Below are positions 14,602-21,626 of a stretch of DNA of 26,785 nt, one piece after another (within the stretch, counting starts at the first letter, position 1; every line of letters starts with the position of its first letter). Under the pieces are notes generated by a model, which was not told where the DNA came from, did not search any database, and saw only the letters and a list, made by a program, of their open reading frames with translations. This stretch comes from Winogradskyella sp. UBA3174 (GTDB taxonomy: Bacteria; Bacteroidota; Bacteroidia; Flavobacteriales; Flavobacteriaceae): assembly GCF_002364335.1 (NCBI RefSeq), contig NZ_DEXW01000049.1, forward strand, positions 1-26,785, given 5' to 3'. Position numbers and translations under genes: made by a program.

Positions 14602-17298
14602 ATGGAATATCTTTTAAAAGCTAGTTTAATTATAGCACTATTTTATTTGTGTTTTCACTTCTTCTTAAAAAAGGAAACTTTCTTTAATCATAACCGCTGG
14701 TTTTTACTTTTAGGAATTATTATTGCTTTAATTTTTCCGTTAGTAGTTATACCAATAGAAGTCACTGTTGAAGCCGTAACAATACCTGAAACTTTTTACG
14801 TCTTCAATGATACTATACCAACACAAAACTTTCAGCCAATAGTAGAATCGAGTTTTAATTGGACGAACCTATTATCTTTAATTTATGGTATAGGATTAGT
14901 CATTTTTATGATTCAATTTTTATTTCAATTTGGATCTTTAATTTTATTACTACTAAAAAACCCAAAAAATAAAGATGGTATTTACACTTATGTTATTGTG
15001 AATAATAAGATATCACCTTTTTCATTTTTTAAATGGATTGTTTATAATCCTGAAGCATTTAATGCTAATGAACTGCAACTTATGTTAACTCACGAGAAAG
15101 TACATGCCAACCAAATGCATTCATTAGATATACTATTCACACAATTGAGTTGTGCAATTTTCTGGTTTAATCCGTTAATGTGGTTGTACCGAAAAGAGGT
15201 CAGACAAAACTTAGAATATATAGCAGATTTTAAAACGCAAGAAACTTCTAATAACGAAAAAGCATACCAACGCTTATTATTAAAAACCAGTGTTACAAAT
15301 CAGCACATATCGTTATCAAATAATTTTTATAATTCATTAATCAAAGAACGAATCGTTATGTTAAAAAAATCGAGATCACACAAAAAAAGCCAATGGAGAT
15401 ATTTCCTTATGCTACCAATTTTAGCTGGTTTACTAATGAGCATGAATACCGAGACCATTTATGTTGAAGAAAATACAGCTACCATAAACAATAAAGATGT
15501 TTTAGAGTTTGTAGTTACTAAAAACACTACGAATGCTGAGTTAAAATCGATGTCTGAAGCCGTTGAAGAAAAAGGAGGCTCTTTGGTATTTAGTCAGATT
15601 GAAAGAAATAATACTGATGAGCTTACAAGTATTTTTCTAAAATTAAATAATCACAGTAATGGTTACGGTAGCGGGAATTCTAATCAACCAATGATGCCAT
15701 TCTTAATTTACAAAGAATTCTTTGGGCCTGGTGGCGGATATGCCGGCGCAAATGGTATGGGAACCCTGCATTTTGACGATAACGAAAATGGGGATAACCC
15801 AAAAGCAATTAAGGCATTTAAAACACGAACAAATAACGTGTTATCAAAAAATAATTTACAAATGCTTAATCTTAATAACAGGAAGGTAACTATTAATCAT
15901 ATTGAAATTGTTTTTCATAAACAGATGTCTGACCAGCAATTAGAGAACATTAGAAAAGAGTTGAAAGCTAATGATGTTACAATGACTATAAATAAATTAA
16001 AGCGCAATTCTAAAGGCGAAATAAAGGCAATAAATATAGATTTTAAAACACAACACGGCTCTAGCAATTACAGCGTAAAAAATAACAATGGGATTGCTTC
16101 ATTTTATTTTAATATAAATGAAGATGGTAGTTTTGGAGTTGGAGCCATTAAAAAAAACGACGTTGTCATTATAGAGTCAGTTCAAAGGGATGATTATAAA
16201 AATCGCAAAAGTAATTTTGGTGAAGTAATAGAGGTTATTGAAGATACAACAAAATACGTTCTAGGAAGCACAATAAGAACTTCTAAACCAGACTCTTTGT
16301 ATTATAAAGTAACAGGTCGCTATAGAGGTAATTTTGAAAATGATACTATACGAGTTGCTAAAGGATTTTACATAGATTCTACTGATGTGAAACGCTTATT
16401 TAAAATTAAAACAGACAACTTTTTTGAAAACAATTATAAAAACCCTAAGCCATTAATTGTTTTAAACGGAAAAATTATAAGTAATTATAATCTTAGTACT
16501 ATAGACCCAAAAGGTATTAAGAGTATATCCATTCTAAAAAAAGAAAATGCGATGGAACTTTATGGTAAAAAAGGTGAAAATGGAGCTGTAATCATAACAA
16601 TGAAAAACAATGCTACCATCTCAGGTACTAAGGCTATCTTTTTTGATGAAGGAGAAATACCAACAAAAATTATTAACCAAGAAATCACTACTGAAGAAGC
16701 TGGCATCACAAAACAGACATTATCAAAATTAAACAAGAAACTGAATAAACCAATGTATATTATTGAAGGTAAGGTTCTAAACTATAATGAATTTAATATG
16801 ATAAATCCTAATGACATTAAAGGTATTAGTATTTTAAAAGGTGAATCTGCCACTTCAATATATGGTGAGAAAGGCAAAGATGGAGTTATAGTAATGGTAT
16901 TAAAAGATGGTAAAAAGAGCTCTTGGGAATCAAAGTTAGCATCTAAAGAAAAAGGACCTTGGGAAATAAGCAGAGCAGAAATTAGCAGTGTTCAATTTAT
17001 AGATGATGAAGATCCTACTAAAAATGGAACGTTAGCTTATATATCTAGGTATTCATCCGATAAGGTTTTAGAAAGTCAGAAAACATTACTCGAACAACAA
17101 GGTATTACTGTAAAATACTCAAAAGTAAGACGCGATAAAAATGGTGAAATTACAAGTATAAAAATTAGTCTTAACAATAATAAAGGTCAAGAAACCTCAG
17201 CAAAATTTAAAAATGATAATGGCATCACTAGCATTAGATTTGGTTTATCTGAAGGCTCATTAGTAGTTAGCACTACTAACATGGATAAATTTGACTAA
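14602..17298 (+). CDS. M56 (BlaR1-type) membrane peptidase with TonB-plug-like modules
   Basis: An 898-residue inner-membrane protein. The N-terminal part has helices at about 5-22, 33-55 and 88-118, a zinc site HEKVH (164-168) with Glu205 in LEYIADF as probable third ligand, a WFNPLMWLYRKE segment, and a last helix at 266-283. This is the M56 module that, in BlaR1/MecR1, leads to cleavage of the BlaI partner. The large C-terminal part, presumably periplasmic, has no beta-lactam-binding domain. It carries two modules resembling TonB-dependent-receptor plugs (617-668 and 717-768; each has (I)VLNGK or IIEGK, then IDPKGIKSISILK/INPNDIKGISILK, LYGKKGENGAVII/IYGEKGKDGVIVM). Three alpha/beta repeats are placed around them (about 310-350, 441-515, 818-890; L-rich helix, then an R(N/D)..GEI.(S/A)I strand). 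The signal sensed is unknown. Confidence 0.9.
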   Translation: MEYLLKASLIIALFYLCFHFFLKKETFFNHNRWFLLLGIIIALIFPLVVIPIEVTVEAVTIPETFYVFNDTIPTQNFQPIVESSFNWTNLLSLIYGIGLVIFMIQFLFQFGSLILLLLKNPKNKDGIYTYVIVNNKISPFSFFKWIVYNPEAFNANELQLMLTHEKVHANQMHSLDILFTQLSCAIFWFNPLMWLYRKEVRQNLEYIADFKTQETSNNEKAYQRLLLKTSVTNQHISLSNNFYNSLIKERIVMLKKSRSHKKSQWRYFLMLPILAGLLMSMNTETIYVEENTATINNKDVLEFVVTKNTTNAELKSMSEAVEEKGGSLVFSQIERNNTDELTSIFLKLNNHSNGYGSGNSNQPMMPFLIYKEFFGPGGGYAGANGMGTLHFDDNENGDNPKAIKAFKTRTNNVLSKNNLQMLNLNNRKVTINHIEIVFHKQMSDQQLENIRKELKANDVTMTINKLKRNSKGEIKAINIDFKTQHGSSNYSVKNNNGIASFYFNINEDGSFGVGAIKKNDVVIIESVQRDDYKNRKSNFGEVIEVIEDTTKYVLGSTIRTSKPDSLYYKVTGRYRGNFENDTIRVAKGFYIDSTDVKRLFKIKTDNFFENNYKNPKPLIVLNGKIISNYNLSTIDPKGIKSISILKKENAMELYGKKGENGAVIITMKNNATISGTKAIFFDEGEIPTKIINQEITTEEAGITKQTLSKLNKKLNKPMYIIEGKVLNYNEFNMINPNDIKGISILKGESATSIYGEKGKDGVIVMVLKDGKKSSWESKLASKEKGPWEISRAEISSVQFIDDEDPTKNGTLAYISRYSSDKVLESQKTLLEQQGITVKYSKVRRDKNGEITSIKISLNNNKGQETSAKFKNDNGITSIRFGLSEGSLVVSTTNMDKFD

Positions 17299-17317
17299 AA
17301 CCTATTACCGTTAATTT

Positions 17318-17352
17318 AAAAAGCCAAACTGATAATTCAGTTTGGCTTTTTA
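17318..17352 (+). terminator. Terminator of the M56 operon
   Basis: AAAAAGCCAAACTGA (17318-17332), loop TAAT, TCAGTTTGGCTTTTT (17337-17351). A fully paired 15-bp stem with a T-run. Also usable on the minus strand for the convergent nuclease gene. Confidence 0.92.
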
Positions 17353-17375
17353 TTTTCTATTAATTCAAGGTAAAT

Positions 17376-19352
17376 TTAATCTACCATAACTTTTTTAACT
17401 ATAGAGCGATTACCACTAGTCAGCTTTAAAAGATATAATCCTGAAGCAACATCTAAATCTATATAATCTTCAACGCTTTTAAAATATTTTAAACGCTTAC
17501 CTTCTATTGAATACACTTCAATCTCAATAGCTTCACTAAGACCTTTTATGTAAACTCTTCCATCAGATGGGTTAGGATATACTGATAATTGTAATTTGCT
17601 ATTATCTTGAATACTTAATCCTTGGTCCCAATCCAAACCAACACTATCACCCCAAATAAACTCAACCAAATCTGGCTGATCAATAAATGGGTTTCTATTA
17701 AATTGCCAATTATAAACCACGTTATTTCTATTCATTTCAAAATCATCTGGCGGATCATTTCTATGCCAATCTAGTAAGGTTGCTAAATCACCCAACTGCC
17801 CTGTAATATTGGGAAAACCATTAACAACAGCTAACCCATTATACCTAATTTCCATATATAAAACACTACGCGCAACGTCTCCTCTAAAACTACCTAAGTT
17901 ATCTAAGTTACCCATATCATCAAGTGGACCAACATAATCGCCATAATGTTTATTTCCACGAGAACTATTCTCAGAAGCATCAGCAGCTCTTAATGCATGT
18001 GCATCTGAATTACCGTGACGTAAAGAATCTGCTTTTGTTGTCCAAAACACATCGATACCATCTGCAATGTCATCTTCTTCTATATCGTTATAACCACCTC
18101 TAGATCTTGGAAAAGTGTGTTCTCTATTCCATTTATTGGTATTATTACTTCCGGTTTGTAAATCTAATTTAGGTCTACCTTCTTCAGAATACACCAACCA
18201 AACCTGGTTACTATTTAATGGGTTTTGATCGGCTTCATTTAAAATATCAATAACATCTGCATAAGTTTGCGCTCTCACAATAGACGGGTTGGCAATAATA
18301 CCTTGTAAAGCTTGTCTTAGTTCAGTATCTGCTAATTGATCTAAACTATCGTAATAGCCTGACGGCTGTGTGCTTTGCACAATCCCTGTGGTAGGATTAA
18401 CTGGTGTTCCCCAAGCAGCCATAGTAAAATCATTATCCACTATCCTCACCTCAATATTATTATTAAAAGGAACTTGAGGCTCAACTAAATCTAAAAATCG
18501 AATTTTTATTACCTCATCACCTTCATCATCTGCATCATCAACAACAGTAATCGTTGTCGTTGTAGAATTCTGTCCGGCAAGAATGGTCAAACTTGTTATT
18601 CCTGTAAAATCAGATGTATTAAATCCAAAATTATTCAAACTTACAGTAAAATCTATATCTGAAGTTACATTGGTTTCAGATGTAAATGTAATATCGAAAG
18701 TTGCACCTTCGTTATATTGAGTTTCTGTTACAGAAATTGCAATAGGATTAATTGGAGTACCAGAACCATCGTTTTCTCTTCGAGGTGTTGGTGTTACAAC
18801 AGAGAAAGACTCATTACCCATTCCATCCACAAAACGTTGTATTGATTTGGGGTTTGCGTTAGTTCCATTATCATTATACTGATTAGTTTCTCCCATTAAG
18901 GCTAATAAACCAGTGTCATCAGAATCGTTAGTATCATAAACCAATGCATCTATAAGATTGGTCTGCGTTGCTAAGGTTCCTTCTGGAAAATCATTAACAG
19001 AAGCCTGGTATATACCAACCGCATCAGCACCATTCTGAATAAGGTTTTGTGCAATAAAAACTTGTGGAGTCGGAAAAACACCATCACTTCCTATAACCAA
19101 CAAACCATTATTATCAGTTGTAAAACCATTTAAATCTATAACGAAATAACTGGAATCACCACCACTGTTAGAGCCGTTAAAAAAAACTAAAATATACCCA
19201 TCAGTAGAAAAGTTTGGTGTTTGTGATTTTAGTTCTATAAATTCTGCAGTATCGGTACTTGGCGTATCTGGATCTAACTCATTTACAACTAAAACTTGAG
19301 ACCATCCAAATCCTGATATTAGAAGTGTAAGTATAACAACTATTCTTTTCAT
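17376..19352 (-). CDS. Secreted endonuclease I with lamin-tail, Calx-beta and T9SS domains
   Basis: A 658-residue extracellular nuclease. Signal peptide MKRIVVILTLLISGFGWSQ (1-19). About 21-160 is a lamin-tail-like domain (VNELDPDTPSTDTAEFIEL...). About 200-308 is a Calx-beta-type domain (SVTETQYNEGATFDITFT...TITVVDDADDEGDEVIKI). About 330-565 is the endonuclease I domain with WNREHTFPRSRGG (His412 catalytic), RHGNSDAHALRAAD and SSRGNKHYGDY. About 588-658 is a T9SS type A sorting domain (LSVYPNPSDGRVYI...VASGLYLLKL). It probably degrades extracellular DNA for phosphorus or nitrogen. The frame stays open upstream to 19424, but a perfect -7 box lies at 19367-19374 and the signal peptide begins at ATG 19352, so the longer start is rejected. 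Confidence 0.93.
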   Translation of the reverse strand: MKRIVVILTLLISGFGWSQVLVVNELDPDTPSTDTAEFIELKSQTPNFSTDGYILVFFNGSNSGGDSSYFVIDLNGFTTDNNGLLVIGSDGVFPTPQVFIAQNLIQNGADAVGIYQASVNDFPEGTLATQTNLIDALVYDTNDSDDTGLLALMGETNQYNDNGTNANPKSIQRFVDGMGNESFSVVTPTPRRENDGSGTPINPIAISVTETQYNEGATFDITFTSETNVTSDIDFTVSLNNFGFNTSDFTGITSLTILAGQNSTTTTITVVDDADDEGDEVIKIRFLDLVEPQVPFNNNIEVRIVDNDFTMAAWGTPVNPTTGIVQSTQPSGYYDSLDQLADTELRQALQGIIANPSIVRAQTYADVIDILNEADQNPLNSNQVWLVYSEEGRPKLDLQTGSNNTNKWNREHTFPRSRGGYNDIEEDDIADGIDVFWTTKADSLRHGNSDAHALRAADASENSSRGNKHYGDYVGPLDDMGNLDNLGSFRGDVARSVLYMEIRYNGLAVVNGFPNITGQLGDLATLLDWHRNDPPDDFEMNRNNVVYNWQFNRNPFIDQPDLVEFIWGDSVGLDWDQGLSIQDNSKLQLSVYPNPSDGRVYIKGLSEAIEIEVYSIEGKRLKYFKSVEDYIDLDVASGLYLLKLTSGNRSIVKKVMVD

Positions 19353-19366
19353 GATGTAATTTTTCA

Positions 19367-19374
19367 CAAAGATA
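19367..19374 (-). promoter_or_regulatory. -7 box of the nuclease gene (TATCTTTG)
   Basis: A perfect TAnnTTTG on the minus strand, 14 bp before ATG 19352. It lies inside the longer open frame and therefore decides the start. Confidence 0.5.
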
Positions 19375-19424
19375 AACTTAATATCTCTGTAGAATAATAA
19401 GGTACGATTAAATACAAAAAACAC

Positions 19425-19847
19425 TTTAATTAAACTATAAGATTTATCATGTTTTAAATTTTAGAAAAGATGAAACACCTCAAATTAAGCCAAATAAAGA
19501 CAGATTGCCTCTACGATTTCAAAAACACATTCAAAAACCCCCTTGAATTATATCATTTTATAACACAAAGTTGTATTTATAGTTTCATTTTAAAACTTAA
19601 ATCAAGACAATTTACATTTTATTATAACCGAATACATCAATTTAATTATAAAACACAATTCAAATTCATAGATTTTTATAAAAACGTTTGGATAATCATT
19701 CATTATAGATATATATTGATAACTCAATCAAGAAAACGTAGTAAATTATTAACCCCTAAACCAAAAAATTATGATGACATTAGCTAAATTGATTATTAAT
19801 ATTATATTTTCAATGTTCTAAAATTTAAAACCAAGCAATCACAAAAC
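19425..19847. other. AT-rich gap with one doubtful ORF
   Basis: Plus-strand ORF 19470-19787 (105 codons, starting MKHLKLSQIKTD) has Lys/Ile/Phe/Tyr-rich composition typical of random AT-rich DNA. It has no recognisable domain, signal or promoter, so I do not call it a gene. However, a strong terminator-like hairpin follows at 19848-19884 in the plus direction. An undetected small RNA or a real small protein in this interval is therefore possible. A 16-codon hydrophobic mini-ORF (MMTLAKLIINIIFSMF) lies near 19771-19821. Confidence 0.4.
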
Positions 19848-19884
19848 AGTAAAACTTAGTTCTAGAATAAGTTTTACTATTTTT
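19848..19884 (+). terminator. 11-bp perfect inverted repeat followed by T-run
   Basis: AGTAAAACTTA (19848-19858), loop GTTCTAGAA, TAAGTTTTACT (19868-19878), then ATTTTT. This looks like an intrinsic terminator for a plus-strand transcript although no clear gene lies upstream. It overlaps the -7 box of the next small gene. Confidence 0.6.
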
Positions 19885-19885
19885 G
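19878..19885 (+). promoter_or_regulatory. -7 box of the 49-residue gene (TATTTTTG)
   Basis: A perfect TAnnTTTG, 26 bp before ATG 19912 and 56 bp before ATG 19942. It shares bases with the inverted repeat 19848-19878, so the hairpin may double as a regulatory dyad. Confidence 0.4.
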
Positions 19886-19941
19886 TTATTAAGAGACATT
19901 TAGCAAAAAGTATGAATGGGCCTTCACGATTAATCAAAACC

Positions 19942-20091
19942 ATGAAAAAATCTATCTTTAATGCTTTAGCCAAAATTAACAAAGCCGTATTACCTTCTTA
20001 CAGCAAAAGACAATTAGACTTAAGCAAAGCAAGTAAAGTTCAACTTGCCATTATAGGTTGGCGCGTCTACATAACTAAAAACGCACTTTAA
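19942..20091 (+). CDS. 49-residue basic small protein, conserved-looking
   Basis: A small ORF starting MKKSIFNALAKINKAVLPSY and ending TKNAL. It is strongly basic, with two probable helices (about 4-16 and 24-40) joined by PSYSKRQLDLSKASK and a hydrophobic LAIIGWRVYI segment. I recall very similar short hypothetical proteins in flavobacterial genomes (the LPSYSK-QLDLSKASK-QLAIIGW pattern), but this was not checked. An in-frame ATG at 19912 would add ten residues (MNGPSRLIKT); the MKKSIF start looks more natural. It has a -7 box upstream and a terminator 4 bp downstream, so it is probably expressed alone. Function unknown. Confidence 0.7.
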   Translation: MKKSIFNALAKINKAVLPSYSKRQLDLSKASKVQLAIIGWRVYITKNAL

Positions 20092-20094
20092 TAA

Positions 20095-20120
20095 AAAAGA
20101 CTACCGTTAGGTAGCCTTTT
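20095..20120 (+). terminator. Terminator of the 49-residue gene
   Basis: AAAAG-A-CTACC (20095-20105), loop GTTA, GGTAG-C-CTTTT (20110-20120), with one A/C mismatch in the stem. Confidence 0.75.
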
Positions 20121-20175
20121 AAAAACTCAATTTAATCTATCGCTGACGCGGCAAATTTACTTTATCAATTACTAT

Positions 20176-21042
20176 TTAATTTCTGGTTACTGAGCCCATT
20201 GGTAAAGACCCTAAATTAACATTAAAATTGTGTGTTGCTGGTGCCGTTTCATTACCAGCAGCTCCTAATAAAGGTTTCATAACAAAAGGTGCTACTGAAT
20301 CATCTGGAACTGGCTCAACAGAAATTACTACTGTACGACCTCTAACATCTAGCGGAAAAGCTTCTCCAATTGGTACATTAGTAAAAAAATCTTCACCTGG
20401 CACAGGAGGTCCAGGTGCTTCTCCACTAAATGGTGCTGAACCATCAGCCATATTAAATGCGGTAAAAGTACCAGTGCTTAATGGCCCTGTTTCACCTACT
20501 ACCCAACCTTCATAAGCCCAACCTGCAGGTAATGTAGGAAGTACAAAATTAGGTACTGGTGGCATTCCTGGTGTTCCAAACCAGACTCCATTTTCGTCAT
20601 TACCGTTATTAATTCCGGTTTCATCAGTTGGTGTTCTTAAGAAAAAAGAACCTGACGCATTAGAAAAATCTCCAACAATAGCGGTAGTAACTGATGCAGA
20701 AGTGCCATTAAAATCACCAACTAAAATTTTTGTATCCGCTGGTGCAGGATCTACATCTACTAACGGCTCAATAGATAACACAAATCGTGTTGCACTATTT
20801 AATTGCACTGTATTAACCTGAAAATCTTGTGGAAAAGTAGTACTAGTAAACGTTCCTGTACTAACTGGTTCATCATTTATAATTATCCACCCCTCATAAA
20901 CATAATCAGCCCCAAGTATCTCTAAACCTTGTAAATTTAATGTTAAACTAGATGTTGTTGATGTTGAATTGTCATCATCACTACTACAGGACACTGCAAA
21001 AAACCCTATTGTCAGTAATCCTAAAATTGTTTTTTTAATCAT
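20176..21042 (-). CDS. Lipoprotein with two RskA-C-like domains
   Basis: A 288-residue lipoprotein. The signal peptide MIKKTILGLLTIGFFAVSC has its lipid Cys at 19. The following SSDDD is an acidic stretch of the kind that marks surface-exposed lipoproteins in Bacteroidota. The body holds two copies of a domain like the C-terminal domain of anti-sigma-K factor RskA: YEGWIIINDEPVSTGTFT...FVLSIEP..DPAPADTKILVG (about 49-112) and YEGWVVGETGPLSTGTFTAF...VVISVEPVPDDSVAPFVMKPLLG (about 177-260). There is no transmembrane helix and no cytoplasmic sigma-binding part, so an anti-sigma role is doubtful. It is more likely a surface protein that borrowed this fold. I start at ATG 21042: the upstream Met at 21069 falls on the -7 box. 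Confidence 0.75.
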   Translation of the reverse strand: MIKKTILGLLTIGFFAVSCSSDDDNSTSTTSSLTLNLQGLEILGADYVYEGWIIINDEPVSTGTFTSTTFPQDFQVNTVQLNSATRFVLSIEPLVDVDPAPADTKILVGDFNGTSASVTTAIVGDFSNASGSFFLRTPTDETGINNGNDENGVWFGTPGMPPVPNFVLPTLPAGWAYEGWVVGETGPLSTGTFTAFNMADGSAPFSGEAPGPPVPGEDFFTNVPIGEAFPLDVRGRTVVISVEPVPDDSVAPFVMKPLLGAAGNETAPATHNFNVNLGSLPMGSVTRN

Positions 21043-21068
21043 TGCTCGTTTTTTTAATTTGTTCTTCA

Positions 21069-21076
21069 CAAAATTA
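21069..21076 (-). promoter_or_regulatory. -7 box of the RskA-like lipoprotein gene (TAATTTTG)
   Basis: A perfect TAnnTTTG on the minus strand, 26 bp before ATG 21042. Confidence 0.5.
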
Positions 21077-21248
21077 GAGCAGTGAAAAGGATTAAAATGT
21101 TAGGTAGCTAACAGTTGGTGATTTTTTTAAAGAAAATTTATAAAAAAATACTCAAGCTAGCTTATTCAACTATTTACTAAAGAGAAACAGAGCCTTAAAT
21201 GGATTGATGCGCATCCAGTAAAGCTCAGTGTTGAATATACTATAAACA

Positions 21249-21279
21249 AAAAAACGCTCAAGCTAACTTGGCGTTTTTT
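21249..21279. terminator. Intrinsic terminator without a matching gene
   Basis: AAAAAACGC (21249-21257) pairs with GCGTTTTTT (21271-21279). An inner AAG-CTAA-CTT adds three pairs. No intact gene ends here, so it may be left over from a lost gene. Confidence 0.6.
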
Positions 21280-21297
21280 CTTATTATACTATTTTTC

Positions 21298-21314
21298 GTG
21301 ACCTCGACTGGATT
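21298..21314. repeat. 17-bp exact copy of the tRNA-Arg 3' end
   Basis: GTGACCTCGACTGGATT is identical to 21467-21483, which is the acceptor 3' strand and T-stem of tRNA-Arg, 169 bp away. It is followed by TATATATCCAG, so a T-arm-like hairpin CTGGAT/ATCCAG remains, and by GTCAC, which pairs with the first GTGAC. It could be a remnant tRNA or an att-like site. Confidence 0.65.
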
Positions 21315-21427
21315 ATATATCCAGCGTCACCCGCACCTTACAATACAAAAGCCAATCGCTTAGGCGATTTGTTTTCAATTTTATTGTATTTACAAAAGCT
21401 TTAGCTTTTGCCATTCCATAAAACTAA

Positions 21428-21457
21428 AAAGCCCATTCCTAAAAAGAAATGGACTTT
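21428..21457 (-). terminator. Terminator of tRNA-Arg
   Basis: AAAG-C-CCATT (21428-21437) pairs with AATGG-A-CTTT (21448-21457) with one mismatch. On the minus strand it lies 10 bp after the tRNA and is followed by TTAGTTT. Confidence 0.55.
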
Positions 21458-21467
21458 ATGCTCTATG

Positions 21468-21541
21468 TGACCTCGACTGGATTCAAACCAGTAACCTCTT
21501 GAGCCGTAATCAAGTGCGCTATTCAGTTGCGCCACGAGGCC
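21468..21541 (-). tRNA. tRNA-Arg(ACG)
   Basis: A 74-nt cloverleaf on the minus strand. The acceptor GGCCTCG pairs with CGAGGTC (one G-U) plus discriminator A. D-arm GCGC/GCGC. Anticodon arm CTTGA-TTACGGC-TCAAG gives anticodon ACG (A34 expected to become inosine, reading CGU/C/A). Variable loop AGGTT, T-arm ACTGG-TTTGAAT-CCAGT. CCA is not encoded (CAC follows). A -7 box TATATTTG lies 15 bp upstream and a terminator downstream. Confidence 0.97.
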
Positions 21542-21556
21542 TTTTTTAAGTGGGTG

Positions 21557-21564
21557 CAAATATA
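21557..21564 (-). promoter_or_regulatory. -7 box of tRNA-Arg (TATATTTG)
   Basis: A perfect TAnnTTTG on the minus strand, ending 15 bp before the mature tRNA 5' end. Confidence 0.5.
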
Positions 21565-21626
21565 ATACAATTATTAAAAAACTACCAAACTATTTATTTC
21601 AAAATTGTAAATCATTATTTTTGAGC

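Larger units (their letters stand above)
21077..21467. other. Hairpin- and repeat-rich gap downstream of tRNA-Arg
   Basis: No gene is visible. It contains CTCAAGCTAGCTT (21151-21163), repeated as CTCAAGCTAACTT (21257-21269); a hairpin TGGAT (21200-21204) / ATCCA (21213-21217) inside GAGC/GCTC; a terminator (21249-21279); a copy of the tRNA-Arg 3' end (21298-21314); AATCGC-TTAG-GCGATT (about 21355-21370) nested in AATACAA/TTGTATT; AAAAGC-TTTA-GCTTTT (about 21395-21412); and the tRNA terminator (21428-21457). The pattern suggests repeated duplication and decay next to a tRNA gene. Confidence 0.55.

Noticed and set aside
19470..19787. 105-codon plus-strand ORF in the AT-rich gap
   Set aside because: Composition is that of random AT-rich DNA and no promoter or domain is visible. 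Kept only as a doubtful ORF because a terminator-like hairpin follows.
20228..20515. 95-codon plus-strand ORF inside the RskA-like lipoprotein gene
   Set aside because: Low-complexity Gly/Pro/Ser antisense shadow of the repeat-containing gene.
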